Positions 1-7,012 of a DNA stretch of 14,668 nt are shown here, in pieces. The stretch lies in the NCBI GenBank assembly GCA_013821585.1, contig JACDGO010000013.1, positions 1 to 14,668 of the forward strand. The letters are read 5' to 3'. Numbering within the stretch: the stretch's first letter is position 1; every line of letters starts with the position of its first letter. The position numbers were made by a program, and so were the translations under genes. Under the pieces are notes generated by a model. It did no database searches. It saw only the letters and a program-made list of their open reading frames with translations, and was not told where the DNA came from. Origin of the DNA: Sphingomonadaceae bacterium. GTDB lineage: Bacteria > Pseudomonadota > Alphaproteobacteria > Sphingomonadales > Sphingomonadaceae.

Positions 1-513
1 TTGATGGCCGAGCTGCGCGACGCGAAGCGGGTCGACGCGCGCGGGGTCGAGATCGATGGCGCGGGCGTCGCCGCCGCGGTCGCGCGCGGGCTGTCGGTGG
101 TTCAGGGCGACGCCGATACAGACCTGTCGGACTATCCCGACGCCAGCTTCGACTATGCGATCCTCAGCCAGACTCTCCAGACGACGCGACGTCCCGACCG
201 CGTTCTCGACGAGCTGCTGCGTGTCGGCCGGCAGGCGTTCGTCTCGTTCCCGAATTTCGCGCACTGGCGGGTGCGCGCGTCGCTCTTGTGGGGCGGGCGG
301 ATGCCGGTGACGCGGCTGCTCCCGCTCGCCTGGTACGAAACACCGAACATCCACCATCTTACGATCGACGATTTTCGCGCGCATCTGCGCGACCGCGCGA
401 TCCGGGTGGAAGGGGAGTGGTTCCTGCGCGGCGGCCGCCGCACCAGCGCCGCCGCCGCCAACTTTCGCGCCGAGCACGCGGTGTTTTTGCTATCGCGTGA
501 GCCCTTTTCTTAG
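1..513 (+). CDS. metW: Methionine biosynthesis protein MetW (3' part; start lies upstream of the window)
   Basis: MetW is a small class I SAM-methyltransferase-fold protein that usually sits directly after metX and is linked to homoserine acylation in methionine synthesis. About 170 residues are visible. They carry the family signatures ARGVEID near the start (acidic loop of the cofactor site), the DYPDASFDYAILSQTLQ stretch at about 44-60, FVSFPNFAHWR, and the WYETPNIHHLT segment at about 111-121. The first codons read Leu-Met-Ala-Glu-Leu-Arg, which fits the residues just after the usual VLDxGCGDG motif. That motif is therefore missing only because the window begins inside the gene, and the Met at codon 2 is internal. 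The gene ends at 511-513 and its 3' end overlaps the convergent TetR gene by 24 bases. metX is expected just upstream but cannot be seen. I am confident of the family; the direct biochemical role of MetW is less well defined than that of MetX. Confidence 0.93.
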   Translation: MMAELRDAKRVDARGVEIDGAGVAAAVARGLSVVQGDADTDLSDYPDASFDYAILSQTLQTTRRPDRVLDELLRVGRQAFVSFPNFAHWRVRASLLWGGRMPVTRLLPLAWYETPNIHHLTIDDFRAHLRDRAIRVEGEWFLRGGRRTSAAAANFRAEHAVFLLSREPFS

Positions 514-1104
514 CAGCATATTGGCCGCCTCCGCGATTTCGCCCGGGTCCAGCGCCTCGTCCATGACGCCGTAGCGCAGGCCCAAAAACACGTTCATCCC
601 CATGATCGCCCACGCTTCGATCTGGCCCGTGCCCGCGCGCAGCTCGCCCGAAGCCGCGCCCGCCTCGAGGCGGGCCTGAATGCGCGCCGCGGCGCTTTCA
701 TAATGTTGGCGATAGCTCGCCGGGTCGACGAACTCGGCTTCGTCGATGATCCGGTAAAGCTCCTTGTGCGCGCGCGCGAAGCCGATGAAGCTCGCCAGAA
801 TCTGCCGTTCGCCGGATAAGGTGTCCGCCGCGCCCTTCGCCGCCGCCGCGCCAACCACGCCGACCTGCGCGGACATGTCGCGGACGAGCGCGCGGAACAG
901 CGCGTCCTTCGATTCAAAATAGGTGTAGAAACTTCCCAAGGCGACGCCCGCGCGCGCGGTGATGCCGACGATCGAACTGTCGTGAAAGCCGCGCGTGCCG
1001 AACTCGATCGCCGCCGCATCGAGGATCGCGCGCAATGTACGCCGCCCGCGCTCGGTGCGCGGCGTGCGGTCGACTGTTGCCGCCAGGCCACTATCGCTCG
1101 CCAA
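490..1104 (-). CDS. TetR/AcrR-family transcriptional regulator
   Basis: A 204-residue protein of typical TetR length. The N-terminal DNA-binding domain spans about residues 20-72: RTLRAILDAAAIEFGTRGF is helix 1, and ITARAGVALGSFYTYFESKDALF is the helix-turn-helix with its characteristic GSFYTYF motif. The remaining ~130 residues would form the variable ligand-binding and dimerisation domain, so the inducer cannot be named. The start is the TTG at 1104. An in-frame TGA lies two codons upstream, and a very purine-rich ribosome-binding stretch (1111-1123, minus strand) precedes it at good spacing, so no longer form is possible. It is transcribed divergently from the TonB receptor, with a 20-bp palindrome between them. 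I infer that it represses itself and the receptor. Its 3' end overlaps metW by 24 bases. Confidence 0.92.
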   Translation of the reverse strand: MASDSGLAATVDRTPRTERGRRTLRAILDAAAIEFGTRGFHDSSIVGITARAGVALGSFYTYFESKDALFRALVRDMSAQVGVVGAAAAKGAADTLSGERQILASFIGFARAHKELYRIIDEAEFVDPASYRQHYESAAARIQARLEAGAASGELRAGTGQIEAWAIMGMNVFLGLRYGVMDEALDPGEIAEAANMLLRKGLTR

Positions 1105-1110
1105 TTTTCA

Positions 1111-1123
1111 CCTTCCCCCTCCC
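1111..1123 (-). promoter_or_regulatory. Ribosome binding site of the TetR gene, deciding a TTG start
   Basis: On the minus strand this reads GGGAGGGGGAAGG, ending 6 bases before the TTG at 1104. With an in-frame TGA between it and the start codon, it fixes TTG as the initiation codon. A GTG within the same stretch lies in another frame and meets a stop after six codons. Confidence 0.6.
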
Positions 1124-1125
1124 AG

Positions 1126-1145
1126 AGTTGAATCCTGGTTCAACT
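1126..1145. promoter_or_regulatory. Palindromic operator candidate between the TetR and TonB-receptor genes
   Basis: A perfect inverted repeat, AGTTGAA-N6-TTCAACT, lies in the 111-base divergent intergenic region, 21 bases before the TetR start codon and 70 bases before the receptor start codon. Its size and symmetry suit a TetR dimer. The left half contains TTGAAT, which could serve as a weak -35 hexamer for the receptor promoter with TATGGC at 1151-1156, 17 bases further on. Binding there would block that promoter. The palindrome is seen directly; its assignment to this regulator is inference from position. Confidence 0.6.
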
Positions 1146-1200
1146 TTCACTATGGCGCGTTTCGGCAAAGCGCAAGCCGGATGGGCTCGAGCGCGATTTG

Positions 1201-1207
1201 GGGGAGG
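1201..1207 (+). promoter_or_regulatory. Ribosome binding site of the TonB-dependent receptor
   Basis: GGGGAGG ends 8 bases before the ATG at 1216. It selects that ATG over the in-frame TTG at 1198, which lies upstream of this site and would add six residues before an otherwise clean signal peptide. Confidence 0.7.
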
Positions 1208-1215
1208 ACAACAAG

Positions 1216-3591
1216 ATGGCAATCCGGAAATCCGCGCGCATCGCGCTTTCGTCGAGCGTCGCGCTGCTCGCGCTCGCCGCGACTCCCGCCTGGTCGCAGG
1301 ACGCCGCGCCCGTCGCAGCTGCAAGCGAAGCGAACGACGGCGCCATCGTCGTCACCGCGCGCCGCCGTGAGGAAACTCTAGTCAGCGTGCCGATCGCGAT
1401 CACCGCGTTTTCGGGCGAGCAGCTCGCCAATGCCGGCACGCAGGACATCACCGCGCTCGCCGATCAGGTGCCGAACGTCACGCTCGAACCGTCGCGCGCG
1501 ACCAACTCAACGCTGACCGCGTTCATCCGCGGCATCGGACAGCAGGATCCGGTCTCGGGCTTCGAGCAAGGCGTGGGCATCTACCTCGACGACGTCTATC
1601 TGAACCGTCCGCAAGCCGCGGTGCTCGACGTCTACGATGTTGAGCGGATCGAGGTGCTGCGCGGCCCGCAAGGCACACTTTATGGCCGCAACACCGTCGG
1701 CGGCGCGATCAAATATGTGACCCGGCGGCTCGACGACGAATTCCACCTCTCGGCGCGCGGAACCTACGGCAGCTACAATCAGGCCGACGGCGTGATCAGC
1801 GCTTCGGCGCCCGTCGGTTCGGGCGTACTGCGGCTCGGCGGCGCGGTCGCGCGGCTGACCCGCGACGGATTTGGTAAGAACCTGACTACCGGGCTCGACA
1901 ACTACGACAAGGACGTTTGGGCGGCCCGTCTCACCGCAGAAGTCCACGGAGACGGCATCTTCGCGCGGCTCGCGGGGGACTACACGCGCGACAAGTCCGA
2001 TCCGCGCGGCGGCCATCGCCTGATCCCGGGCGAACTCAGCGGCACGCCGGTGTTGGGCAACGTGTTCGACACCCAAGGCGGGCTCAATTCGCCGAAGCAG
2101 GACGTGACGGCCTATGGCGGATCGCTATTCCTCGAAGGCAAGCCGGCCGACTGGCTGACGTTCCGCTCGATCACCGCCTATCGTCGCGACGATACGGCCA
2201 CGCCGATCGATTTCGACGCTTTGCCTACGGTCGATGTCGACGTGCCCGGTTTCTACCGCAACCGCCAGACCAGCCAGGAAATCCAGATGCTGGTCGACAG
2301 GGGCGGCTTCCATGGGCTCGTTGGCGGCTATTATCTTAACGCCAAGGCGCTTACCCAGTTCGACGTACGGCTGTTCACCACGTTCAATGGGCTGGCAGCG
2401 TTCACCAACGCCGACATCGGCACCGATACGCTCGCCGGCTTTGGCGACTTCACTTACGATTTCTCGCCGCAGTTCAGCGTTTCGGTGGGGGGCCGCTATA
2501 CCTGGGATCAGCGCTCCGCCTATATCCTTCGCCAGAACTATCTCGGCGGCGGGTCGCCAGTGTTCGGCGGCGCGGGGGTGCCGTTCGGCGCTCCGGCGAC
2601 GAATTTCCGTGGCAAGAGCACCTTCACCAAGTTCACGCCCAAAGCGTCGATTACGTTCCATCCCGATCCGGATTCGACGCTTTACGTCAGCTATTCGCAA
2701 GGCTTCAAAGGCGGTGGATTCGACCCGCGCGGTGTCGGCACCAATGCTCCGACGGCCAACGCGAACGGCGTCCCTTCCGATAGCGAGGTCGCGGCCTTCC
2801 TCAGCTTCCGGCCGGAGAAGGTCAACAGCTACGAGGTCGGCTACAAGGCCAGCCTGTTCGACCGCCGCGTCTATCTGGCGCTCGCGGCGTTCCGGATGGA
2901 CTACACCGACGTGCAAATCCCCGGCTCGGTGGCGTGCACGACCAAAGTCGTCGTGAACGGCGTGGTTACGCAAATTCCGAGCTTCTGCGGCGTAGTTTCC
3001 AACGCGGGCAAGGCTAAACTCCAAGGCTTCGAGGCCGAAACGCACGCGAAGATCTTCGACGGCGACAACGGCTCGCTGAGCTTCAACGGCTCGCTCGGCT
3101 ATATCGACGCCAAGTTCGTGAAGTATATCACAAACATCGTCATCAACGGCGTGCCGACGCCGACCGACGTTTCACAATTCCGCCACGTCCAGAACACCCC
3201 GACGTGGACCGGAAACGCTTCACTCACTTACAGCCTGCCGATCGGCGGCGGGCGGCTCGACGCGGAGGGCGGGGTCTCGTTCAAGAGCAAGACCTATAAT
3301 TTCGAGATCGCCAACCCCTATCTGGACCAGCCCGCTTATCAGCTGTTCGACGCCAGCCTGGTCTATCACTCGCCGGACAACCGCTGGACGATCGGCGTTT
3401 TCGGCAAAAACCTGACCGACAAGAAGTATAAAACCTCGGGCTATACCTTCATCGCAGCCGATGCGACCACCGGGGCGTTGCAGACCAACCCCGACGGCAC
3501 ACTGAAGTCGGCCCTCGGCAAGGAAGGCATATTGAGCGCGTTCTACGGCAACCCGCGGCAAGTGTATGTGACCGGGACGATCAAGTTCTGA
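1216..3591 (+). CDS. TonB-dependent outer-membrane receptor
   Basis: A 791-residue receptor that would import a scarce nutrient across the outer membrane using TonB-ExbB-ExbD energy. A Sec signal peptide covers about residues 1-28 (basic start, hydrophobic VALLALAATPA, likely cleavage near WSQ/DAAP). A TonB-box-like AIVVTA follows at 43-48. The plug domain runs from about 53 to 170 with the hallmark ERIEVLRGPQGTLYGRNT at 143-160. The rest is a beta-barrel ending in aromatic Phe (VYVTGTIKF), as needed for outer-membrane assembly. Length is normal for the family. Two cysteines (574 and 591) flank a short barrel segment and probably form a loop disulfide. The substrate cannot be read from sequence; no siderophore- or cobalamin-specific feature is recognised. 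The divergent TetR gene and intervening palindrome suggest substrate-responsive repression. It ends 6 bases from the convergent epimerase gene. Confidence 0.95.
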   Translation: MAIRKSARIALSSSVALLALAATPAWSQDAAPVAAASEANDGAIVVTARRREETLVSVPIAITAFSGEQLANAGTQDITALADQVPNVTLEPSRATNSTLTAFIRGIGQQDPVSGFEQGVGIYLDDVYLNRPQAAVLDVYDVERIEVLRGPQGTLYGRNTVGGAIKYVTRRLDDEFHLSARGTYGSYNQADGVISASAPVGSGVLRLGGAVARLTRDGFGKNLTTGLDNYDKDVWAARLTAEVHGDGIFARLAGDYTRDKSDPRGGHRLIPGELSGTPVLGNVFDTQGGLNSPKQDVTAYGGSLFLEGKPADWLTFRSITAYRRDDTATPIDFDALPTVDVDVPGFYRNRQTSQEIQMLVDRGGFHGLVGGYYLNAKALTQFDVRLFTTFNGLAAFTNADIGTDTLAGFGDFTYDFSPQFSVSVGGRYTWDQRSAYILRQNYLGGGSPVFGGAGVPFGAPATNFRGKSTFTKFTPKASITFHPDPDSTLYVSYSQGFKGGGFDPRGVGTNAPTANANGVPSDSEVAAFLSFRPEKVNSYEVGYKASLFDRRVYLALAAFRMDYTDVQIPGSVACTTKVVVNGVVTQIPSFCGVVSNAGKAKLQGFEAETHAKIFDGDNGSLSFNGSLGYIDAKFVKYITNIVINGVPTPTDVSQFRHVQNTPTWTGNASLTYSLPIGGGRLDAEGGVSFKSKTYNFEIANPYLDQPAYQLFDASLVYHSPDNRWTIGVFGKNLTDKKYKTSGYTFIAADATTGALQTNPDGTLKSALGKEGILSAFYGNPRQVYVTGTIKF

Positions 3592-3597
3592 GGCCGG

Positions 3598-4476
3598 TCA
3601 AGCGGCGAGCGCGACCTTCATGTGGAATGTCGCCTCGCCGCCGGACGCGACCTCGAACACGCCCGGCTTGGCGCGAAAGTCGCCGTCATAACCTTCGGGA
3701 TCGGCGATCCCCCCCCACGGCTCGACACATAGGAAATGCGCGCCCGGCTTGGTCCAGACGCCCAGCCGATTCGTGTCGGGGAATGCGATGGCAAGTCCCG
3801 GTTTGCCGGGAACGCCGTACCGCAGACGGTCACTTGCGGGGTGGTCCCAAACCAGCGCGTCGTGCGCGAACAGCGCGTCGTTCAACCGCAACGTGTCGCC
3901 TTCGACCGGGCTCGGCCGCGTCGCCGCGGCGATCAGGCCGTCGGGGGAGATCGCCTTGAGCGCGCCCGGCTCGTCGCGATCGAAGCGGACGACGTGATCC
4001 TCCTTGGCGCCGCCATAGGGCAGCGGCCAGGCGAAGGCGGGATGGAAGCCGAAGCTCGCGGGGAGCGGCGCACCGTCCGGATTGCGGATCGTCGCGGTCA
4101 ACGCCAGCGTGGCGCCGTCGATCCTGAAATCGATGTCGAGCGCGAAGGCGAACGGGTAATGTCGCCGGGTCGCGTCGCTGTCGGTCAAGCGGAACGTCGC
4201 CGAAGCCGCGTCCGACCTGACGAGATCGAAATGCGATCGCCGCGCGAAGCCGTGCTTGGGCATTTCATATTCGCGCCCGTCGATCCGGATGCGGTCGCCG
4301 TTCACCCGCCCGACGATCGGAAACAGAATCGGCGCATGACCGGTCCAATACGCCGGATCGGCATCGGTCATCAGCGCGCGCCCTTGCGCATCGGTGAGTG
4401 ATTGCAGCTCTGCTCCGTGCGGCGCGATCTCCGCCGAAAGCGCTGAAGAGGCGATGCTGATATTGGCTGCGATCAC
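3598..4476 (-). CDS. Aldose 1-epimerase family protein (galactose mutarotase-like, LacX type)
   Basis: A 292-residue protein of the mutarotase fold, a family that interconverts alpha and beta anomers of aldoses in the cytoplasm. The family landmarks are present in order: AEIAPHGAELQSL near the N-terminus, LFPIVGRV at 51-58, HGFAR with His75, FGFHPAF with His145, and VEPWGGIADP with Glu252, the expected general base. It has no signal peptide. The start is the GTG at 4476, two bases after the stop of the S41 peptidase gene, so it looks like the last gene of the minus-strand train and coupled to its neighbour. No strong ribosome binding site is seen, which fits coupling. The EPWGG codons form a run of eight G on the coding strand (3709-3716). 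Members of this LacX-like branch often have unproven sugar substrates, so I name the family only. Confidence 0.9.
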   Translation of the reverse strand: MIAANISIASSALSAEIAPHGAELQSLTDAQGRALMTDADPAYWTGHAPILFPIVGRVNGDRIRIDGREYEMPKHGFARRSHFDLVRSDAASATFRLTDSDATRRHYPFAFALDIDFRIDGATLALTATIRNPDGAPLPASFGFHPAFAWPLPYGGAKEDHVVRFDRDEPGALKAISPDGLIAAATRPSPVEGDTLRLNDALFAHDALVWDHPASDRLRYGVPGKPGLAIAFPDTNRLGVWTKPGAHFLCVEPWGGIADPEGYDGDFRAKPGVFEVASGGEATFHMKVALAA

Positions 4477-4478
4477 GG

Positions 4479-5903
4479 CTAGAACAGTCCCGGCACTTCG
4501 CGCTGCGCCGCGGTCGGCCGCGCGGGCGCCAGCAACTCGGGCGTGCCGCCCGCGCGCGCCGACTGATTGGTTTGTCCCGTCGCGATCGGCGCGCAGCTCT
4601 TGCCCTCGATGAAGTCGAGCGCTTGGCGGACCGAGGCTTCGCGCGCATCGCCGAGCGGGTGAGTGAAATCGTCCCCAGCGCCGCAGGTCGTGCCGACCGT
4701 CGCGGCGAGGCCGTCGAAATAATCGCCCATGCCCGCACCGTTGCGCACCGCGAAGGCGATGACGCGCAACCGGTCATCGCACGCGGCGCGGTCAATCGCG
4801 ACCTGGCCGACCGGCTTGCCGTAACTGTTCGCGCCGACCAGCGCCAAATTGGCGCCGAGATAGGGGACGAAAGCGTTGATCACGAGCTCGCTCGCCGACG
4901 CGGTCGCGCCGGTGGCGATGAAGGCGATCCGCGCCGGCGCGACCGACTGCGGCTGCGCGGTGAAACGGTGAACGGTATTGAGCGAGGCTTTCTCGGGCCG
5001 GTAGGTTGTCGTGTCGGCGACCTGCGAGGCAAAGCGGTCGCGCCCGAGCAGGTCGGTCATTAGCTCCGCGGTGGAGATCAGCCCGCCGCCATTGTAACGC
5101 AAATCGACGATGAAATCGGTGACGCCCGCCGCGCGGAATGAATCGAACGCCGCGCGCAGCTGCGGCTCGGCGCTGGTGATGAACGTCCGAAGATTCAGAT
5201 AGGCGACGGGCCTGCCGCCGTCGTCGATGATCGTCGCGCCGTAGCGCGGGGAGACGGGCGTCAGGCTGTAGTCTGTCTTGGTCACCGTCACCGTACGGAC
5301 GCCCGCAGGGCCGCTCAACTTCAACGCGCGCGTCGTGCCCGCCGTTGTCGGGCCGAACGCGTTGGTCACGCCGGTGGTCCCTTCGGCGGCGATGATGTCG
5401 CTGACGTTGCGCAGCGAATTGGCGTCGGCGCCGATCGCCAGGATTTCGTCGCCGCGGTCGATGCCCGCGTTGAGCGCCGCCGCGCCCTCGAACGCCTCCA
5501 CGACATAGGCGCGCGCCGCCACGGCGTCGGTCGAAAGCCGAAATCCGAAGCCCGCGCTCGCGCCGGTCGCGTCGAACGCATTCTCCTGCGCGATCGAGGT
5601 CAGATAGGTGAAAAAACGGTCGCGCCGCTCGCCGCGCGCGGTCGCGGTCAGCGCGTCGATATAGTCGCTGACCGTCGCGTAAGGCGCGGGATCGAGCGCC
5701 GCAGGCAAGGTCTCGGGAAACAGATACCATTCGCGCAGGGTGGCGAACGCCCAGTTCTGCCGCTCGACGAGGCTGCAGCCCTGGCCGGTCTGTGAGCCCG
5801 TCGCGGTCCCCCCAGTCGCGGAATCACCGCCGCCGCCACCGCCGCATGCCGGCAAAGCGATGCAAAGCGTCAGGGCTACGAGCTGGCGCCAGCGCGTCAT
5901 CAT
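4479..5903 (-). CDS. S41-family peptidase, predicted lipoprotein
   Basis: A 474-residue carboxyl-terminal-processing-type serine peptidase. The N-terminus is a lipoprotein signal: hydrophobic LVALTLCIALPAC with lipobox LPAC and lipidated Cys20, then a glycine-rich linker. An N-terminal helical region (about 43-110) precedes a PDZ-like segment (about 117-210, including GAAALNAGIDRGDEILAIG). The S41 catalytic domain follows, with DLRYNGGG at 267-274, TASASE at 334-339 and YGK at 361-363. By comparison with Prc/CtpA, Ser336 and Lys363 should form the Ser-Lys dyad. Four further cysteines (43, 375, 407, 437) suit a disulfide-bonded exported protein, and a Pro/Ala-rich tail ends it. The start is the ATG at 5903, which shares ATGA with the stop of the upstream hydrolase; the next codon is also ATG. 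A longer open frame upstream lacks a signal peptide and overlaps the hydrolase. The natural substrate is unknown. Confidence 0.92.
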   Translation of the reverse strand: MMTRWRQLVALTLCIALPACGGGGGGDSATGGTATGSQTGQGCSLVERQNWAFATLREWYLFPETLPAALDPAPYATVSDYIDALTATARGERRDRFFTYLTSIAQENAFDATGASAGFGFRLSTDAVAARAYVVEAFEGAAALNAGIDRGDEILAIGADANSLRNVSDIIAAEGTTGVTNAFGPTTAGTTRALKLSGPAGVRTVTVTKTDYSLTPVSPRYGATIIDDGGRPVAYLNLRTFITSAEPQLRAAFDSFRAAGVTDFIVDLRYNGGGLISTAELMTDLLGRDRFASQVADTTTYRPEKASLNTVHRFTAQPQSVAPARIAFIATGATASASELVINAFVPYLGANLALVGANSYGKPVGQVAIDRAACDDRLRVIAFAVRNGAGMGDYFDGLAATVGTTCGAGDDFTHPLGDAREASVRQALDFIEGKSCAPIATGQTNQSARAGGTPELLAPARPTAAQREVPGLF

Positions 5904-7012
5904 CGGCGGCGCGCCTCGGTCTCGCCGGCAAGCGGGCGAACCTGTTCGAGCAGCGCCGCGAACACGCGGCCAGGCTCCTCGATCATCGGCAAATGCGCCG
6001 AATGCTCGAACCAGGTCGCCTTTTTGTCCGGCGCTTTGAGCCGTTCGAGCCACGCGGCGGCGATGGGCGCCGGCGTCGTATAGTCATGGCGGCCGAGGAA
6101 GAGGACGATCGGCACGTCGAGCCGCGTCAGCGGCGCGAAGGTCACGTCGGCGAGACGCGGAAACAAGGTCGCGATCGAAAAGTCGCTGCCCGCGTCGATC
6201 GCCTTGCGGTCGGCGAGCGTATGTTCGGGCGAAAGGCGTCCCGCGTGCAGATAGAAGTCGCCGTCCTGCCGCCCCCAGGCCAGCCCGCCATAGTGAACGT
6301 TCCACTTACGCTCGACGCCGAGCCTGACGACGTCGAACGGCCCCGCCGCGGGATAGGGGCGGATCGCCTCGAGCTCGCGCACCGCGTCCGCGTTGCCGTC
6401 GGCCCGGGCGCGCGCGAGCGTCCAGTCGTAGCCGACGCGCTCGTTCTCGCGGAAATCGATCAGCTGGCCCATGCCAATATAGGCGTAAAGCAGGTCCGGA
6501 CGCTTGGCGGCCACGGAAAGTCCGACGATCGACCCCCAACTGTGCCCGAGCACGAAGATCTTGCGCTTGCCGTATTTCTTGCGAAGCAGCTCGATGAGCT
6601 CGATCGCGTCGTCGCGGTAGCGTTCTGGGGTGAGCGTCGGTGCAAGCGTCTTGGGATCGTTGAGCGGGAAGGACATGCCCGCGCCGCGCTGATCCCATTG
6701 GACAACGGTGAAATAATCTTCCCACGGGCGCTCGAACGACCAGGCGATGTGCATTTCCGGCGATCCGGGGCCGCCGTGAATAAAGAGCAGGATCGGATTG
6801 GCCCGATCCGCGCCGCGCACGCTGACGACTTGCCGTGCGCCGCCGAGCGTCGCGACGAAGCTCTCCTGCACGCCGTTCGGCGTCACGATCCGGTCTATGT
6901 CGGTGACGAGCGCGCGGCCGGGCGTGTAGACGTCGCCGTCGGGCGCGGTTTGCGCCGGGGCGACGGGAGCGAGCGCCAGAAGCATGAGCGCCGATAAAAT
7001 TCGCATATTCAT
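5900..7012 (-). CDS. Secreted alpha/beta-hydrolase, proline iminopeptidase-like
   Basis: A 370-residue hydrolase with a Sec signal peptide (about residues 1-20, cleavage near APA/Q), so it should act outside the cytoplasm, probably in the periplasm. The proline-iminopeptidase (S33) signatures are clear: HGGPG at 79-83 for the oxyanion hole, WDQRGAG at 106-112, and the nucleophile elbow GHSWGS at 156-161 with Ser158. The likely acid is Asp310 (GRHD) and the likely base is His340 in AHLPMIEEP. S33 members release N-terminal proline from peptides, but exported relatives also include esterases and other hydrolases, so the substrate is open. The ATG at 7012 overlaps the pheT stop as ATGA and its own stop overlaps the S41 gene the same way. 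It is therefore embedded in the pheST train, next to a second peptidase-like exported protein. Confidence 0.9.
   Translation of the reverse strand: MNMRILSALMLLALAPVAPAQTAPDGDVYTPGRALVTDIDRIVTPNGVQESFVATLGGARQVVSVRGADRANPILLFIHGGPGSPEMHIAWSFERPWEDYFTVVQWDQRGAGMSFPLNDPKTLAPTLTPERYRDDAIELIELLRKKYGKRKIFVLGHSWGSIVGLSVAAKRPDLLYAYIGMGQLIDFRENERVGYDWTLARARADGNADAVRELEAIRPYPAAGPFDVVRLGVERKWNVHYGGLAWGRQDGDFYLHAGRLSPEHTLADRKAIDAGSDFSIATLFPRLADVTFAPLTRLDVPIVLFLGRHDYTTPAPIAAAWLERLKAPDKKATWFEHSAHLPMIEEPGRVFAALLEQVRPLAGETEARRR

Noticed and set aside
2125..3045. 306-codon open frame on the minus strand inside the TonB receptor
   Set aside because: It is antisense to a receptor with continuous family motifs, has no recognisable domain, and is the expected by-product of GC-rich codon structure.
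5792..6997. 401-codon plus-strand open frame opposite the alpha/beta hydrolase
   Set aside because: Arg/Glu/Ala-rich composition without motifs, covering the whole of a gene with an intact catalytic triad on the other strand; a shadow frame.
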